From JAGPHI01 sp036641735 (GTDB lineage: Bacteria; Bacillota; Clostridia; Oscillospirales; Ruminococcaceae): DNA of 28,210 bases. Positions within the stretch are counted from its first letter, which is position 1. Every line of letters starts with the position of its first letter. The DNA is taken from the NCBI GenBank assembly GCA_036641735.1, contig JAVWEG010000023.1, positions 1-28,210 on the forward strand. The letters are read 5' to 3'. Below the pieces are notes generated by a model. That model saw only the letters and a program-made list of their open reading frames with translations, was not told the DNA's origin and made no database searches. The position numbers were made by a program, and so were the translations under genes. Positions 16,065 through 24,061 of the stretch are shown here, in pieces.

Positions 16065-16496
16065 ATGGACAAGGCATTTCTGGGTACAAGTATGAAGTTT
16101 CCACCACAGATTGACCCGGCAACAGGGCGCTTCGCCGCCTCGTCGGGAGCGCAGAGCGTAAAGGAGTCAATCTATCTCATCCTGATGACAAACCAAAGTG
16201 AGCGTTGGCTAGTGCCGGAATTTGGCAGCAAGCTTATGCAGTACACCTTTATGGATATAAGCGCGACCTCCATTAATATGATGGTTAGCGAGCTGCGCGA
16301 ACAGATTACGTCACAGGAGCCTCGCATTTCAGATGTAAATATAAATGTAACGTCCGAGAGCAGGAAGGATTGCCTGATTGTAAACGTTAGATACAATGTT
16401 CGCGAAACCAACACGCCCGATAACTTTGTTTTCCCGTTTTACCTAACGGTAAATGGCGCAGTTGACGTGGGCGAGGAGGACTACTATGAAGGATAA
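16065..16496 (+). CDS. gp25/GPW-like baseplate wedge protein (Pvc9-like)
   Basis: This 143-residue protein starts after AAGGAGA that overlaps the previous stop. It has the gp25 family pattern: MKFPPQIDPATGRF, SAQ-VKESIYLILMTNQSERWL, PEFGSKLMQYTFMDIS, then helices and the LIVNVRYNVRETNTPDNFVF strand with the FPFYLTV ending. The ERW..PEFGS motif contains the Glu-Pro-Arg-type core that anchors the first sheath ring to the baseplate. It overlaps the next gene by 11 bases. Length is usual for the family. Confidence 0.93.
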   Translation: MDKAFLGTSMKFPPQIDPATGRFAASSGAQSVKESIYLILMTNQSERWLVPEFGSKLMQYTFMDISATSINMMVSELREQITSQEPRISDVNINVTSESRKDCLIVNVRYNVRETNTPDNFVFPFYLTVNGAVDVGEEDYYEG

Positions 16497-19400
16497 TCAA
16501 CCGCAGGTGCTTGTAAGCGATCAGCAATTGTCGGATTTACATACAAGACTGGCGACACTGGCTGCCTCTTACACACCCGAGTGGAGGTTTACTCCGCAGT
16601 CACCCGACATTGGTACAACTATAGCGCTCATTTTTGCAAACCAAATGCAGGAAAACGTGCGTAAGCTGAATTTGTTGCCGCAAAAGTACCATACAGAGCT
16701 TATTAATATGCTTGGGATATCGCTGCTGCCTGCCTACCCATCAAGGGGCATTGTTACCGCCGAAATTATCAGCGAGACAGTAGCAGGGGTGGAGCTTTCA
16801 CGCGGTAGCCGTGTTGTAGGGCGCGATGCAGATAATGAACCGATTGTATTCGAGACAGCACAGGATCTTTACCTAACCAGTGCCAAGCTCACGGATATGC
16901 TGTCTATTTCACAGCACTTTGGCAAGATTATCCCTCTTTTAGGCAGCTTGCAGGCAATAGATCTTGAAACGCTGCGCACGGTGCGTAATGAAGACATCGA
17001 GCCGGTAACAGTTTTGTCGGCAACGCCGCTATTTGACTATAGCATCGAGGGCGTGGAGCATAATGCACTGCTGCTTTACCATAATTATATCTTTGACACA
17101 TTACCGGGAATGCCAATTTCCCTAAAAATTACCGAGGAGCGCTCGGGCCGCGAGCTTGCATCGGTGCTTGCTGATCCAATGTGCTATCGTTGGTGCTACG
17201 TTACACCCGAGGGGACTCGCCCGTTTGCGAGTGTAACGGTGCAGGATGATACATTGCTGCTTGTAAAGGCGAAGGAAGATCCCGAAGCCCCTGCCCCCGT
17301 GGAAGGCGCCAAAATTATAAATGATATGATTCGCGTGGAGGCATTACAGCCCGTTGGCGAGCCGATGCTTGTATCGTCACTGCAAATGGCATCAGGCTGT
17401 GAGCCGGTTTCACCCGACTTTGTTTGCCATAACGAGCAGGAGCTGATGGGCGATGCATTTATGCCGCTTGGCACTACTGCAAGCCTGTTTGATGAGTGCT
17501 ACATAGGTCATCATCAAATTTTCAGCCAGCAAGGCTCGGTTATCAATATCTCATTCGAGCTAAGCTCTAGCGACAAGCTTGTTACCTTCACGCCCGAGCA
17601 AGAAAAGGGCGAACTCAAGATTATTAAGAAAAAGCCGAGAGCGGTGCAGTTTGATACAGTAAATACCGCTCCGCAGGAGATTTCGCTTGAGTATTTTAAT
17701 GGCGTTGGTTGGCGCAATTTGCCGGGCAGCAGCAAGTGGAGTACGCTCTTTGACGGCACACACTGCGGACATATAACCATTACCTTTGTTTGCCCCGAGG
17801 ACTGGAAGCCTTCACAGGTAGGCGGCTATGTTAAGCGGTGTCTGCGTTTGCGCTTGCTGCGAGCAGATAACTGTTATCTACAGCCATGTATTCACACTAT
17901 GCCTGTTTTGCGTGAGCTGCAAATTGATTATTCTTATGCTGATAACTGGAAAAGCCCACAAAGACTGCAAGCTGTTTGCGGTACCACAGTGATAGACTGC
18001 ACCGCAAGGCTGCACAAGGGTATACCCATTCCTGCATTTTCACCTTTGCCATACAGCGGCAATGCGGTATACTTAGGCTTTGACCGTAAGATAGAAAGCG
18101 GGCCTGTCAGCCTACTGCTTCACATTAAAGAAGCCACACACTTTGAGTCGGTTCCCGTTACTTACCAGTATTTTGCTTCCTCCGGATGGAAGCAGCTTAA
18201 GGTTATTGACGGTACAGACGGGCTCTCGGGGGTAGGCACCGTGCGTTTTATGCCGCCGACTGATTTTATCCCCTGCAAGGTAGAGGGCATCAGCCGATAC
18301 TGGATTCGTATGATAGATGAAACTGCGGCATTTAATAACCCACAGCGGTATCATCCTGTGCTAACAGGCATAGATGTAAATGCGGTGGAGATACACAATG
18401 TGGAGACACTGCCCGAGGAGAATTTTTATATCGAAAACACAACTCCGAATATGACCTTTCCGCTGTCGGCACAAAATATTCTGCGAGCAGATGTTTTTGT
18501 TAATGAGAAGAATAGATTTACTGCCGCCGAGATGCAAGAGCTTGTTCTTAAAGAACCCGATAGGGTGCGCGTAGAATATAATTTTCTCGGCGAAATTTCC
18601 CAGTTTTATGTCCGTTGGGACGAGGTGGACAGCTTCGACCGTTCACAGCCCGATAGTAGGCATTATGTGCTGGATAGGCTGGAAAATAAAATATGCTTTG
18701 GCGATGGCGTAGGAGTGCAAATTCCTGCCGCAAACACAGGTGTAGCGTTTAAGCTACAGCTCTACTGCTGTCAGGGTGCGCGCGGCAATTTGCCTGTGAA
18801 TGCAGTAAACGCACTGGTGGGACGCTCGCTATATATTGACAAGCTGCAAAATCCTCTTGCCACCTGCGAGGGCAGTAACCTTGAAAGCCTTGCACGTATT
18901 CACCGCCGAGGGGCGAATTTGATTAACGGACACAACCGATTAGTGAGCCAGCTGGACTACCTGCGCGAGACGAATGCTTTTGCGGATAACATTGCCAAAG
19001 TGCGCTGCATTACAGGCTATAATCCCGAGGGGCAGCAGGTGGCAGGTATGATAGCGATTGCAGTAATGACTACCGACTATATGGATGGCGCTTATTCCTT
19101 CTCTGCGCTGCGCGACAGGCTTACAGAGCATTTGCTCAGCCGCAGTGAGGCTACGGTTTGCACCGAAAATCTACTGGTGACAGAGCCTGTCTATGTATCC
19201 ATATCGGTGGATGTGTGGGTAGAGGTGAATGACCTTGCTCGTGCATTTGATGTGCAAAACCTTATTCGCGATCGGATAAGCGAGTTTTTAAATCCGCTCG
19301 GAAGCTCCGAGTGGGAGATTGGCATAATGCCAAGTGAATCACAGCTTGCAATGCTGCTGCAATCCTTCCCATACGATGGCCGCATTATCCACTGGATTAC

Positions 19401-19521
19401 AACAGCGCGTTACATTGACCGCACAGGTGTACACGAGGTTAGCTTAGATGCATTACCTGAAAATCCCTTTATGATTGGTGTGGACGGTACACACCGCATT
19501 TACGTTGAGCTACCACAGTAA
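16486..19521 (+). CDS. Baseplate J-like wedge protein 1 (gp6/Pvc11-like)
   Basis: The protein is 1011 residues from ATG 16486, chosen because GAGGAGGA lies five bases upstream; an in-frame ATG at 16453 has no such signal. The N-terminus contains WRFTPQSPDIGTTIALIFAN and LGISLLPAYPSRGIVTAEII, typical of large CIS baseplate J proteins. Two related inserted beta modules follow (around YFNGVGWRNLPG and YFASSGWKQLKV). The C-terminal baseplate-J core includes NKICFGDGVGVQIPA, LQLYCCQGARGNLPVNAVNA, LARIHRRGANLINGHNRLVS and the YVSISVDVWVEVNDLARAFD strand. Wedge proteins of this type form the ring that triggers sheath contraction. It sits between gp25 and a second J protein, the standard order. Confidence 0.92.
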   Translation: MKDNQPQVLVSDQQLSDLHTRLATLAASYTPEWRFTPQSPDIGTTIALIFANQMQENVRKLNLLPQKYHTELINMLGISLLPAYPSRGIVTAEIISETVAGVELSRGSRVVGRDADNEPIVFETAQDLYLTSAKLTDMLSISQHFGKIIPLLGSLQAIDLETLRTVRNEDIEPVTVLSATPLFDYSIEGVEHNALLLYHNYIFDTLPGMPISLKITEERSGRELASVLADPMCYRWCYVTPEGTRPFASVTVQDDTLLLVKAKEDPEAPAPVEGAKIINDMIRVEALQPVGEPMLVSSLQMASGCEPVSPDFVCHNEQELMGDAFMPLGTTASLFDECYIGHHQIFSQQGSVINISFELSSSDKLVTFTPEQEKGELKIIKKKPRAVQFDTVNTAPQEISLEYFNGVGWRNLPGSSKWSTLFDGTHCGHITITFVCPEDWKPSQVGGYVKRCLRLRLLRADNCYLQPCIHTMPVLRELQIDYSYADNWKSPQRLQAVCGTTVIDCTARLHKGIPIPAFSPLPYSGNAVYLGFDRKIESGPVSLLLHIKEATHFESVPVTYQYFASSGWKQLKVIDGTDGLSGVGTVRFMPPTDFIPCKVEGISRYWIRMIDETAAFNNPQRYHPVLTGIDVNAVEIHNVETLPEENFYIENTTPNMTFPLSAQNILRADVFVNEKNRFTAAEMQELVLKEPDRVRVEYNFLGEISQFYVRWDEVDSFDRSQPDSRHYVLDRLENKICFGDGVGVQIPAANTGVAFKLQLYCCQGARGNLPVNAVNALVGRSLYIDKLQNPLATCEGSNLESLARIHRRGANLINGHNRLVSQLDYLRETNAFADNIAKVRCITGYNPEGQQVAGMIAIAVMTTDYMDGAYSFSALRDRLTEHLLSRSEATVCTENLLVTEPVYVSISVDVWVEVNDLARAFDVQNLIRDRISEFLNPLGSSEWEIGIMPSESQLAMLLQSFPYDGRIIHWITTARYIDRTGVHEVSLDALPENPFMIGVDGTHRIYVELPQ

Positions 19522-19559
19522 TATCCATTTTTACCTTTGAATGGGAGGCGCAATACAAT

Positions 19560-21650
19560 ATGCTAACAAGCATCAATTTACTCGATAAGGGCTATGAAGA
19601 GCTGTTGTCGGAGGCAATATCACAGATACCGCTCTATTCAAAGGAGTGGACAAACTTCAATATTTCAGATCCGGGCATTACTATACTGCAAAACCTTACC
19701 TCCTTCCAGCTACTGCAACAATCAAATATGAACCACATCAATGACAATATGCGGTTACAGCTGATGCGGCTGGCAGGAGTGCGCTCACACGAAAACCGTA
19801 GCGCAACCTTGCTGCTGCAAGCTCCCGCAGGCACTGCCAAAACTTTGCCTGCGCAGTACCGCATACAAAGCGGCAGTATGATTTACGAGCTAGACCGCGC
19901 CACGCGGATATTTCCGTGGTCACTGGCGGAGGTGTATAGCTGCCGTGACGAGCAGTACAAGGAAATAACTTACCTATTGGGCGTGCGCACACGCTCTTCG
20001 GCACAGCCATTTGGCGCAGTGCCACGGGTGGGGGATAGCTTGTGTATGATAATGAAAGGCGAGTTGCCGCAGCAATCGACACTGCGCCTTTGGATTGAGG
20101 TATCGCAGCAGCAGCACCGCAATCCCTTTGAGCAGGGCGGCGGCAACGATTTTGGCGAGGTAAGCTGGCAGTATTATACCGAAAATGGTTGGCAAAATGC
20201 CCTAGCGGTTGATGCAACTAATGGCTTGCTCACTAGCGGCGAGGTGCAGCTTACACTGGCAGGTGATGTACCGGCGGTGTTTACCGAAGCGCCTGTTGCA
20301 GGCCACGCTATTCGTTGCCTATTGCGAAATGCAGATTATGACGTTGTGCCGCGCCTACATACGCTTGCTGTCAATCTTTTTGAGGCTGTACAGCGAGAGA
20401 CAAAATCCAAGTGCTACAGCTTTTGTCGTTCGTCACGTATCCGCTTACGGGGAGACCTAGTACGATATGGCAATATAGAGGTGTTTTGCCGTGAACGCAG
20501 TGGCGAAGCATACAAGCGCTATACACCATATACAGGCATAGAAGAAAAAGGACGATTTTACACGTTGGTGGAGCAGGCAGACGGTGTTCTTATCTGCTTT
20601 GACAGAAAGCAGTTTGGCTTTGGGCCGGGTGATGGCCGCAACGCTGTTCGGGTAGTGTGCTACGACAGCGAGCTTATTCACCACCGCGAGCTTGGCCCTG
20701 TCTTGGGCTTCGATAACCAGTACATTGATCTTAGTATGGTCAACAATGTACTGCCGTCGGCTTTTTCCCTTATTGCACATCTGCCGGGTGCAGACGGAAC
20801 GATGGATTATCATTTTATTAAGCCGGGCAACACCGATCCCGACAATCTCTGCTACGAGGTGCTATCTACAGCAGGTATGCTGCATATATTGCAGCCCGGG
20901 CTTGGCAGTAGGTTCGATTTGCAAATATGCGATTGCGCCACCACACAAGGAAGCAATGGCAATATTGGCATAGATAGCAAGCTGTTTCACGATGACGAGG
21001 TGTATACAAACCCAGCTCCCGGGCAGGGCGGTGTTACTCAAGAAGGCATTGCCGAGCTGCGCAAGGCATTGGTGAGACAGGTGAATGGAGCAGCGGCAGC
21101 GGTTACGCCCGAGGACTACGAAAGGCTTGCAAGGCAAACACCGGGGCTATGTATACATAAGGTAGCGGCTATTGGTGTGCCGTCAAAAAACCTTGTGCGC
21201 ATTGTGGTAAAGCCTTATTCCGATAAAGAGCTTCCAATGCTTTCCCCCACCTATCGCGCGCGGCTAAGCGAATACATTAACAGAGGACGCACGATAACCA
21301 CCCGTGTCGAAATTGAGCAGCCTGTATATTTGGGCATTGATATAGTTGCATTAATTCGCGTTAAGAGCTATTATGAGAATGCAGAGGAGCAAATTCGCGA
21401 GCTGCTTACATATATGCTGGATTACGTAAACGGTGAGCAGCCGTTTGGCTCGCTGATACGGTTTAACGATATCTACCAAAGGCTTATTTCATTGCCCTGT
21501 ATAGAATTGGTAGAAAAGCTACAGATTTTACCACAGTCGGGCATTGGCGCTACGATGTCAGGCGCAGATATACAGATGGCAGACAACTGCTTGTGCTATC
21601 CAAGACAGCTACAGCTACAGTTGTATTCCCATCCGGGGGCAGAACACTAA
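19560..21650 (+). CDS. Baseplate J-like wedge protein 2 (gp7/Pvc12-like)
   Basis: This 696-residue protein starts after GGGAGG. The N-terminus LLSEAISQIPLYSKEWTNFN and the SDPGITILQNLTSFQLLQQ stretch match the putative baseplate assembly family found next to Pvc11 homologues. A central beta module (WQYYTENGWQNALAV) repeats the insert seen twice in wedge protein 1. The C-terminal half carries the J core: RKALVRQVNGAAAAVTPEDY, ERLARQTPGLCIHKVAAIGV, LVRIVVKPYSDKELPMLSP, the RTITTRVEIEQPVYLGIDIV strand and FGSLIRFNDIYQRLISLPCI. It should assemble with wedge protein 1 and gp25 into baseplate wedges. Confidence 0.9.
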   Translation: MLTSINLLDKGYEELLSEAISQIPLYSKEWTNFNISDPGITILQNLTSFQLLQQSNMNHINDNMRLQLMRLAGVRSHENRSATLLLQAPAGTAKTLPAQYRIQSGSMIYELDRATRIFPWSLAEVYSCRDEQYKEITYLLGVRTRSSAQPFGAVPRVGDSLCMIMKGELPQQSTLRLWIEVSQQQHRNPFEQGGGNDFGEVSWQYYTENGWQNALAVDATNGLLTSGEVQLTLAGDVPAVFTEAPVAGHAIRCLLRNADYDVVPRLHTLAVNLFEAVQRETKSKCYSFCRSSRIRLRGDLVRYGNIEVFCRERSGEAYKRYTPYTGIEEKGRFYTLVEQADGVLICFDRKQFGFGPGDGRNAVRVVCYDSELIHHRELGPVLGFDNQYIDLSMVNNVLPSAFSLIAHLPGADGTMDYHFIKPGNTDPDNLCYEVLSTAGMLHILQPGLGSRFDLQICDCATTQGSNGNIGIDSKLFHDDEVYTNPAPGQGGVTQEGIAELRKALVRQVNGAAAAVTPEDYERLARQTPGLCIHKVAAIGVPSKNLVRIVVKPYSDKELPMLSPTYRARLSEYINRGRTITTRVEIEQPVYLGIDIVALIRVKSYYENAEEQIRELLTYMLDYVNGEQPFGSLIRFNDIYQRLISLPCIELVEKLQILPQSGIGATMSGADIQMADNCLCYPRQLQLQLYSHPGAEH

Positions 21651-21668
21651 AAAGGAGGGCTACACTAG

Positions 21669-22763
21669 ATGGCAAATGGCATTAAACGTTATTCTATACG
21701 GCGCAATCGTCTTATGCAAGGGCTGAGAGAAGGCTTTAATATTACTAAGGACGGCAGTCTCTTAACGGTGGCAAAAGGCGCACGGCACAGCATTATTTTA
21801 GCAGGGCTTGATAGCGCCAAAGACAATTGTGCTTGGGGGCGGCTTACAATGAAGAGCAGCCTTACCGACGACGGTGTGCTTACCATACGGATAATAGCAT
21901 CAGACCAACCGGACTGTATGTACAAGGACAGCTTAATTAACATCGACAGCTTTTTGCTCGATTCAAGCATTGAGCAAATCGCCAAGAAAAAGTTTTTTGA
22001 GGACTGTAATTGCAAGTGCTTTGACGGTAGCACCGATATACTGCTATACGAGCTGAAAGGGCGGTATCTGTGGGTGTGGATGGAGCTAGTGGGTGAAGCT
22101 ACAGGCGCCCTTAGCGACATACGAGTATATATCCCCGGAGACAATTTTTTCAGAACCTTGCCGCAGGTATACCAAAATCAGCCTGATGACTTTTATCATC
22201 GTTATCTCTCCATTTTTTCTACTATCTATTGTGAGCAGCAAGACATCATCGAAGCAATGCCGCAGTATATGGATGTAGATACCGCACCTGCCCGATTTTT
22301 GCCGCTTTTTGCGCAGTGGCTGGGCTTGCAGCTAGACGGTAACTTCCTAGACGAAGCTATGCTGCGCAAGTTTGTAAAAGCAACTCCTGAGCTGTTAGCG
22401 GTAAAAGGTACGCGGCAAGCGATTGAGGGAGTGGTGCGAATACTGGTAGATGTGCCATTTAGCTTGGTAGAGTATAATTTGTTGCAAGAGCAAAATGTTG
22501 CGCACAACAACATTTACGGCAGCGATCCATTTGACTTTACGCTCCTCATCAGCCAAAAAGCCGATGAGCGCCTTCGTGCCTGTTTGCGCTTCCTTATCCA
22601 ACAGTTCAGCCCTGTGCGCAGTCGCTGTAACATTGTATTCTTAAACGATTGCGTTGGAATGGATGCGTTTACATATATGGATGTCAATGCCTCGCTGATG
22701 AGTATACAGAGCGGTGCGCTCGATGACGGCGATTCGCTGTCTGGTATCACCTTTCTACAATAA
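21669..22763 (+). CDS. TIGR02242-type phage tail protein
   Basis: This 364-residue protein starts after AAAGGAGGG. The C-terminal half has the TIGR02242/gpI-like pattern: LPQVYQNQPDDFYHRYLSIF, EAMPQYMDVDTAPARFLPLF, QWLGLQLDGNF, KATPELLAVKGTRQAIEG and VRILVDVPFSLVEY. The N-terminal ~155 residues are a beta-rich domain (GSLLTVAKGARHSIILAGLD). In CIS and phage loci this protein follows the J proteins and sits at the baseplate periphery, where fibres may attach. No fibre gene follows here, so this protein may be the outermost baseplate element encoded in the window. Confidence 0.88.
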   Translation: MANGIKRYSIRRNRLMQGLREGFNITKDGSLLTVAKGARHSIILAGLDSAKDNCAWGRLTMKSSLTDDGVLTIRIIASDQPDCMYKDSLINIDSFLLDSSIEQIAKKKFFEDCNCKCFDGSTDILLYELKGRYLWVWMELVGEATGALSDIRVYIPGDNFFRTLPQVYQNQPDDFYHRYLSIFSTIYCEQQDIIEAMPQYMDVDTAPARFLPLFAQWLGLQLDGNFLDEAMLRKFVKATPELLAVKGTRQAIEGVVRILVDVPFSLVEYNLLQEQNVAHNNIYGSDPFDFTLLISQKADERLRACLRFLIQQFSPVRSRCNIVFLNDCVGMDAFTYMDVNASLMSIQSGALDDGDSLSGITFLQ

Positions 22764-22795
22764 ATATTTTTTAAATAACAAAGGAGATTTTTATT

Positions 22796-23095
22796 ATGAC
22801 TATTACAACACAAAATGAAAACGGACGCCTAATCGTGGCGGTTAATGGTCGCATAGACACTAACACAAGCCCGCAGCTCCAAAGCGAGCTATTGGCGGCA
22901 TTTCAGCAAAACAACAGCATCACGCTAGACCTTGCCGAGGTTGCTTACGTCAGTAGCGCAGGGCTACGTGTTTTGCTTATTGCACAAAAAACAGCCGCCT
23001 CCAAAAAAGCAACATTTGAGCTTGTCAATGTTGCCCCTGAGGTTATGAATGTGCTTGATTCAGTCGGCTTTTCCGATATCTTGGTCATTGTATAA
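22796..23095 (+). CDS. STAS-domain protein, anti-sigma-factor-antagonist type
   Basis: This 99-residue protein starts after AAAGGAG and spans one complete STAS domain: RLIVAVNGRIDTNTSPQLQS, a LDLAEVAYVSSAGLRVLLIA core, then the ATFELVNVAPEVMNVLDSVG segment and FSDILVIV. VSSAGLR carries Ser53/Ser54 at the position phosphorylated in SpoIIAA/RsbV-type antagonists. Those proteins bind anti-sigma kinases when dephosphorylated (partner switching). No kinase (RsbW/SpoIIAB-like), phosphatase or sigma factor gene is visible in the window. Being inside the CIS operon, it may control firing, assembly or expression, but a structural use of the fold cannot be excluded. The family call is very secure; the regulatory target is unknown. 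Confidence 0.93.
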   Translation: MTITTQNENGRLIVAVNGRIDTNTSPQLQSELLAAFQQNNSITLDLAEVAYVSSAGLRVLLIAQKTAASKKATFELVNVAPEVMNVLDSVGFSDILVIV

Positions 23096-23128
23096 GCACA
23101 AAGTATTAAATGTTATGAGGCGAGCGCA

Positions 23129-24013
23129 GTGACAAGTAGAATTATATTGCTTAAAGAAGAAAATATGGATGCGTTTTTGCCCTGTATAATGCCACAAATC
23201 CAAACTAAGCTGACTAAGTCGGCTGTGTTTGGGTTTGGTATTGTCGCAGGGGAGCTGGACGATCCGGAGGAGCCTGCGGGTGCTATTGTATGTGAATACG
23301 ATACAGGTGTTGCGACTGTGCTTTCGGTGGGGGTGCTTCCTCGCTTCCAACGTCGGGGACTTGGGAGCAAGCTGGTGCAATATATGGCCGAGGCGTGCGC
23401 AAGGCAGCATTTTATCGAGCTTGAGGTAGGCTGCTGGTCTACACAAGACGGCGATAGCGCCATCGAGCATTTCTTTGCCGACAATGGCTTTGAGTCGTTG
23501 CAGGGCGAAGGGGTACGTTATGCAGTTAATATTGGCGATATTGCGGGCAGCACCATTGAACAGCATATATCCGCCGTATCCTCCAAGCGATACTCGCTAT
23601 CGTTGGGCGATGTTTTGGCAGAGCATCCTGAATACAAAATGCAGTTTATCAAGAATTTTGAGATGCCGGAAGACATATTTGAGGACGTAGATTTGCAAAC
23701 CAGCGCGGTGACAGTAAAAGATAATAGGATTACGAGTGCTGCGCTGCTGTCGAGGCAACAGGATGGCGAGGTCGAGGTAATCTACCTATGCGCTCAGCCA
23801 AACGACGGACGAACGACGGCTATGGTGCTGTTTACAGCGCTTGGCAACCTATATCGAACAGTCCCACACGATACCGTGGTGCTTTTTACTCCTATGGGTG
23901 ACCTTGTAATGCAGCTGGCTCAGCGGCTATTAGAGGGCTGCAAGAGCGAGCTTTTGTACGAGCGTCGGCTTTACCGTCCTCTGCTCGAAATGTGGGGGAC
24001 AATGGGCAAATAA
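23129..24013 (+). CDS. GNAT N-acetyltransferase, possibly with a second degenerate GNAT half
   Basis: This 294-residue protein starts at GTG 23129, about nine bases after TGAGG. Residues ~60-125 show GNAT motif A: ATVLSVGVLPRFQRRGLGS with the acetyl-CoA-binding RRGLGS loop, then LVQYMAEACARQHFIELEV and a FFADNGFESL motif-B-like end. Residues ~150-294 repeat a similar alternation (VEVIYLCAQPNDGRTTAMVL followed by a helix), suggesting a second, degenerate GNAT domain. Such enzymes acetylate proteins or small molecules. Its place between the STAS gene and the giant coiled-coil genes suggests a role in modifying a CIS component or payload, which is an inference. The substrate is unknown. Confidence 0.88.
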   Translation: MTSRIILLKEENMDAFLPCIMPQIQTKLTKSAVFGFGIVAGELDDPEEPAGAIVCEYDTGVATVLSVGVLPRFQRRGLGSKLVQYMAEACARQHFIELEVGCWSTQDGDSAIEHFFADNGFESLQGEGVRYAVNIGDIAGSTIEQHISAVSSKRYSLSLGDVLAEHPEYKMQFIKNFEMPEDIFEDVDLQTSAVTVKDNRITSAALLSRQQDGEVEVIYLCAQPNDGRTTAMVLFTALGNLYRTVPHDTVVLFTPMGDLVMQLAQRLLEGCKSELLYERRLYRPLLEMWGTMGK

Positions 24014-24061
24014 TAAAGAGTATTGATAAGGCGCATTACGTGCGCAGTAGGGAGGACAACA

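Noticed and set aside
16453..16485. Upstream ATG at 16453 for baseplate J protein 1
   Set aside because: It has no ribosome binding site and would extend the overlap with gp25; GAGGAGGA directly precedes the ATG at 16486.
5984..22763. Prophage or T6SS interpretation
   Set aside because: No head, packaging, integration or lysis genes are visible, which argues against a prophage. There is a single sheath gene, and no TssJ/L/M or ClpV, which argues against T6SS. The DUF4255 and CIS_tube proteins point to a CIS.
24023..24061. TTG at 24023 as the start of the 1180-residue protein
   Set aside because: The ATG at 24062 has a strong GGGAGGA at good spacing; the TTG lacks one.
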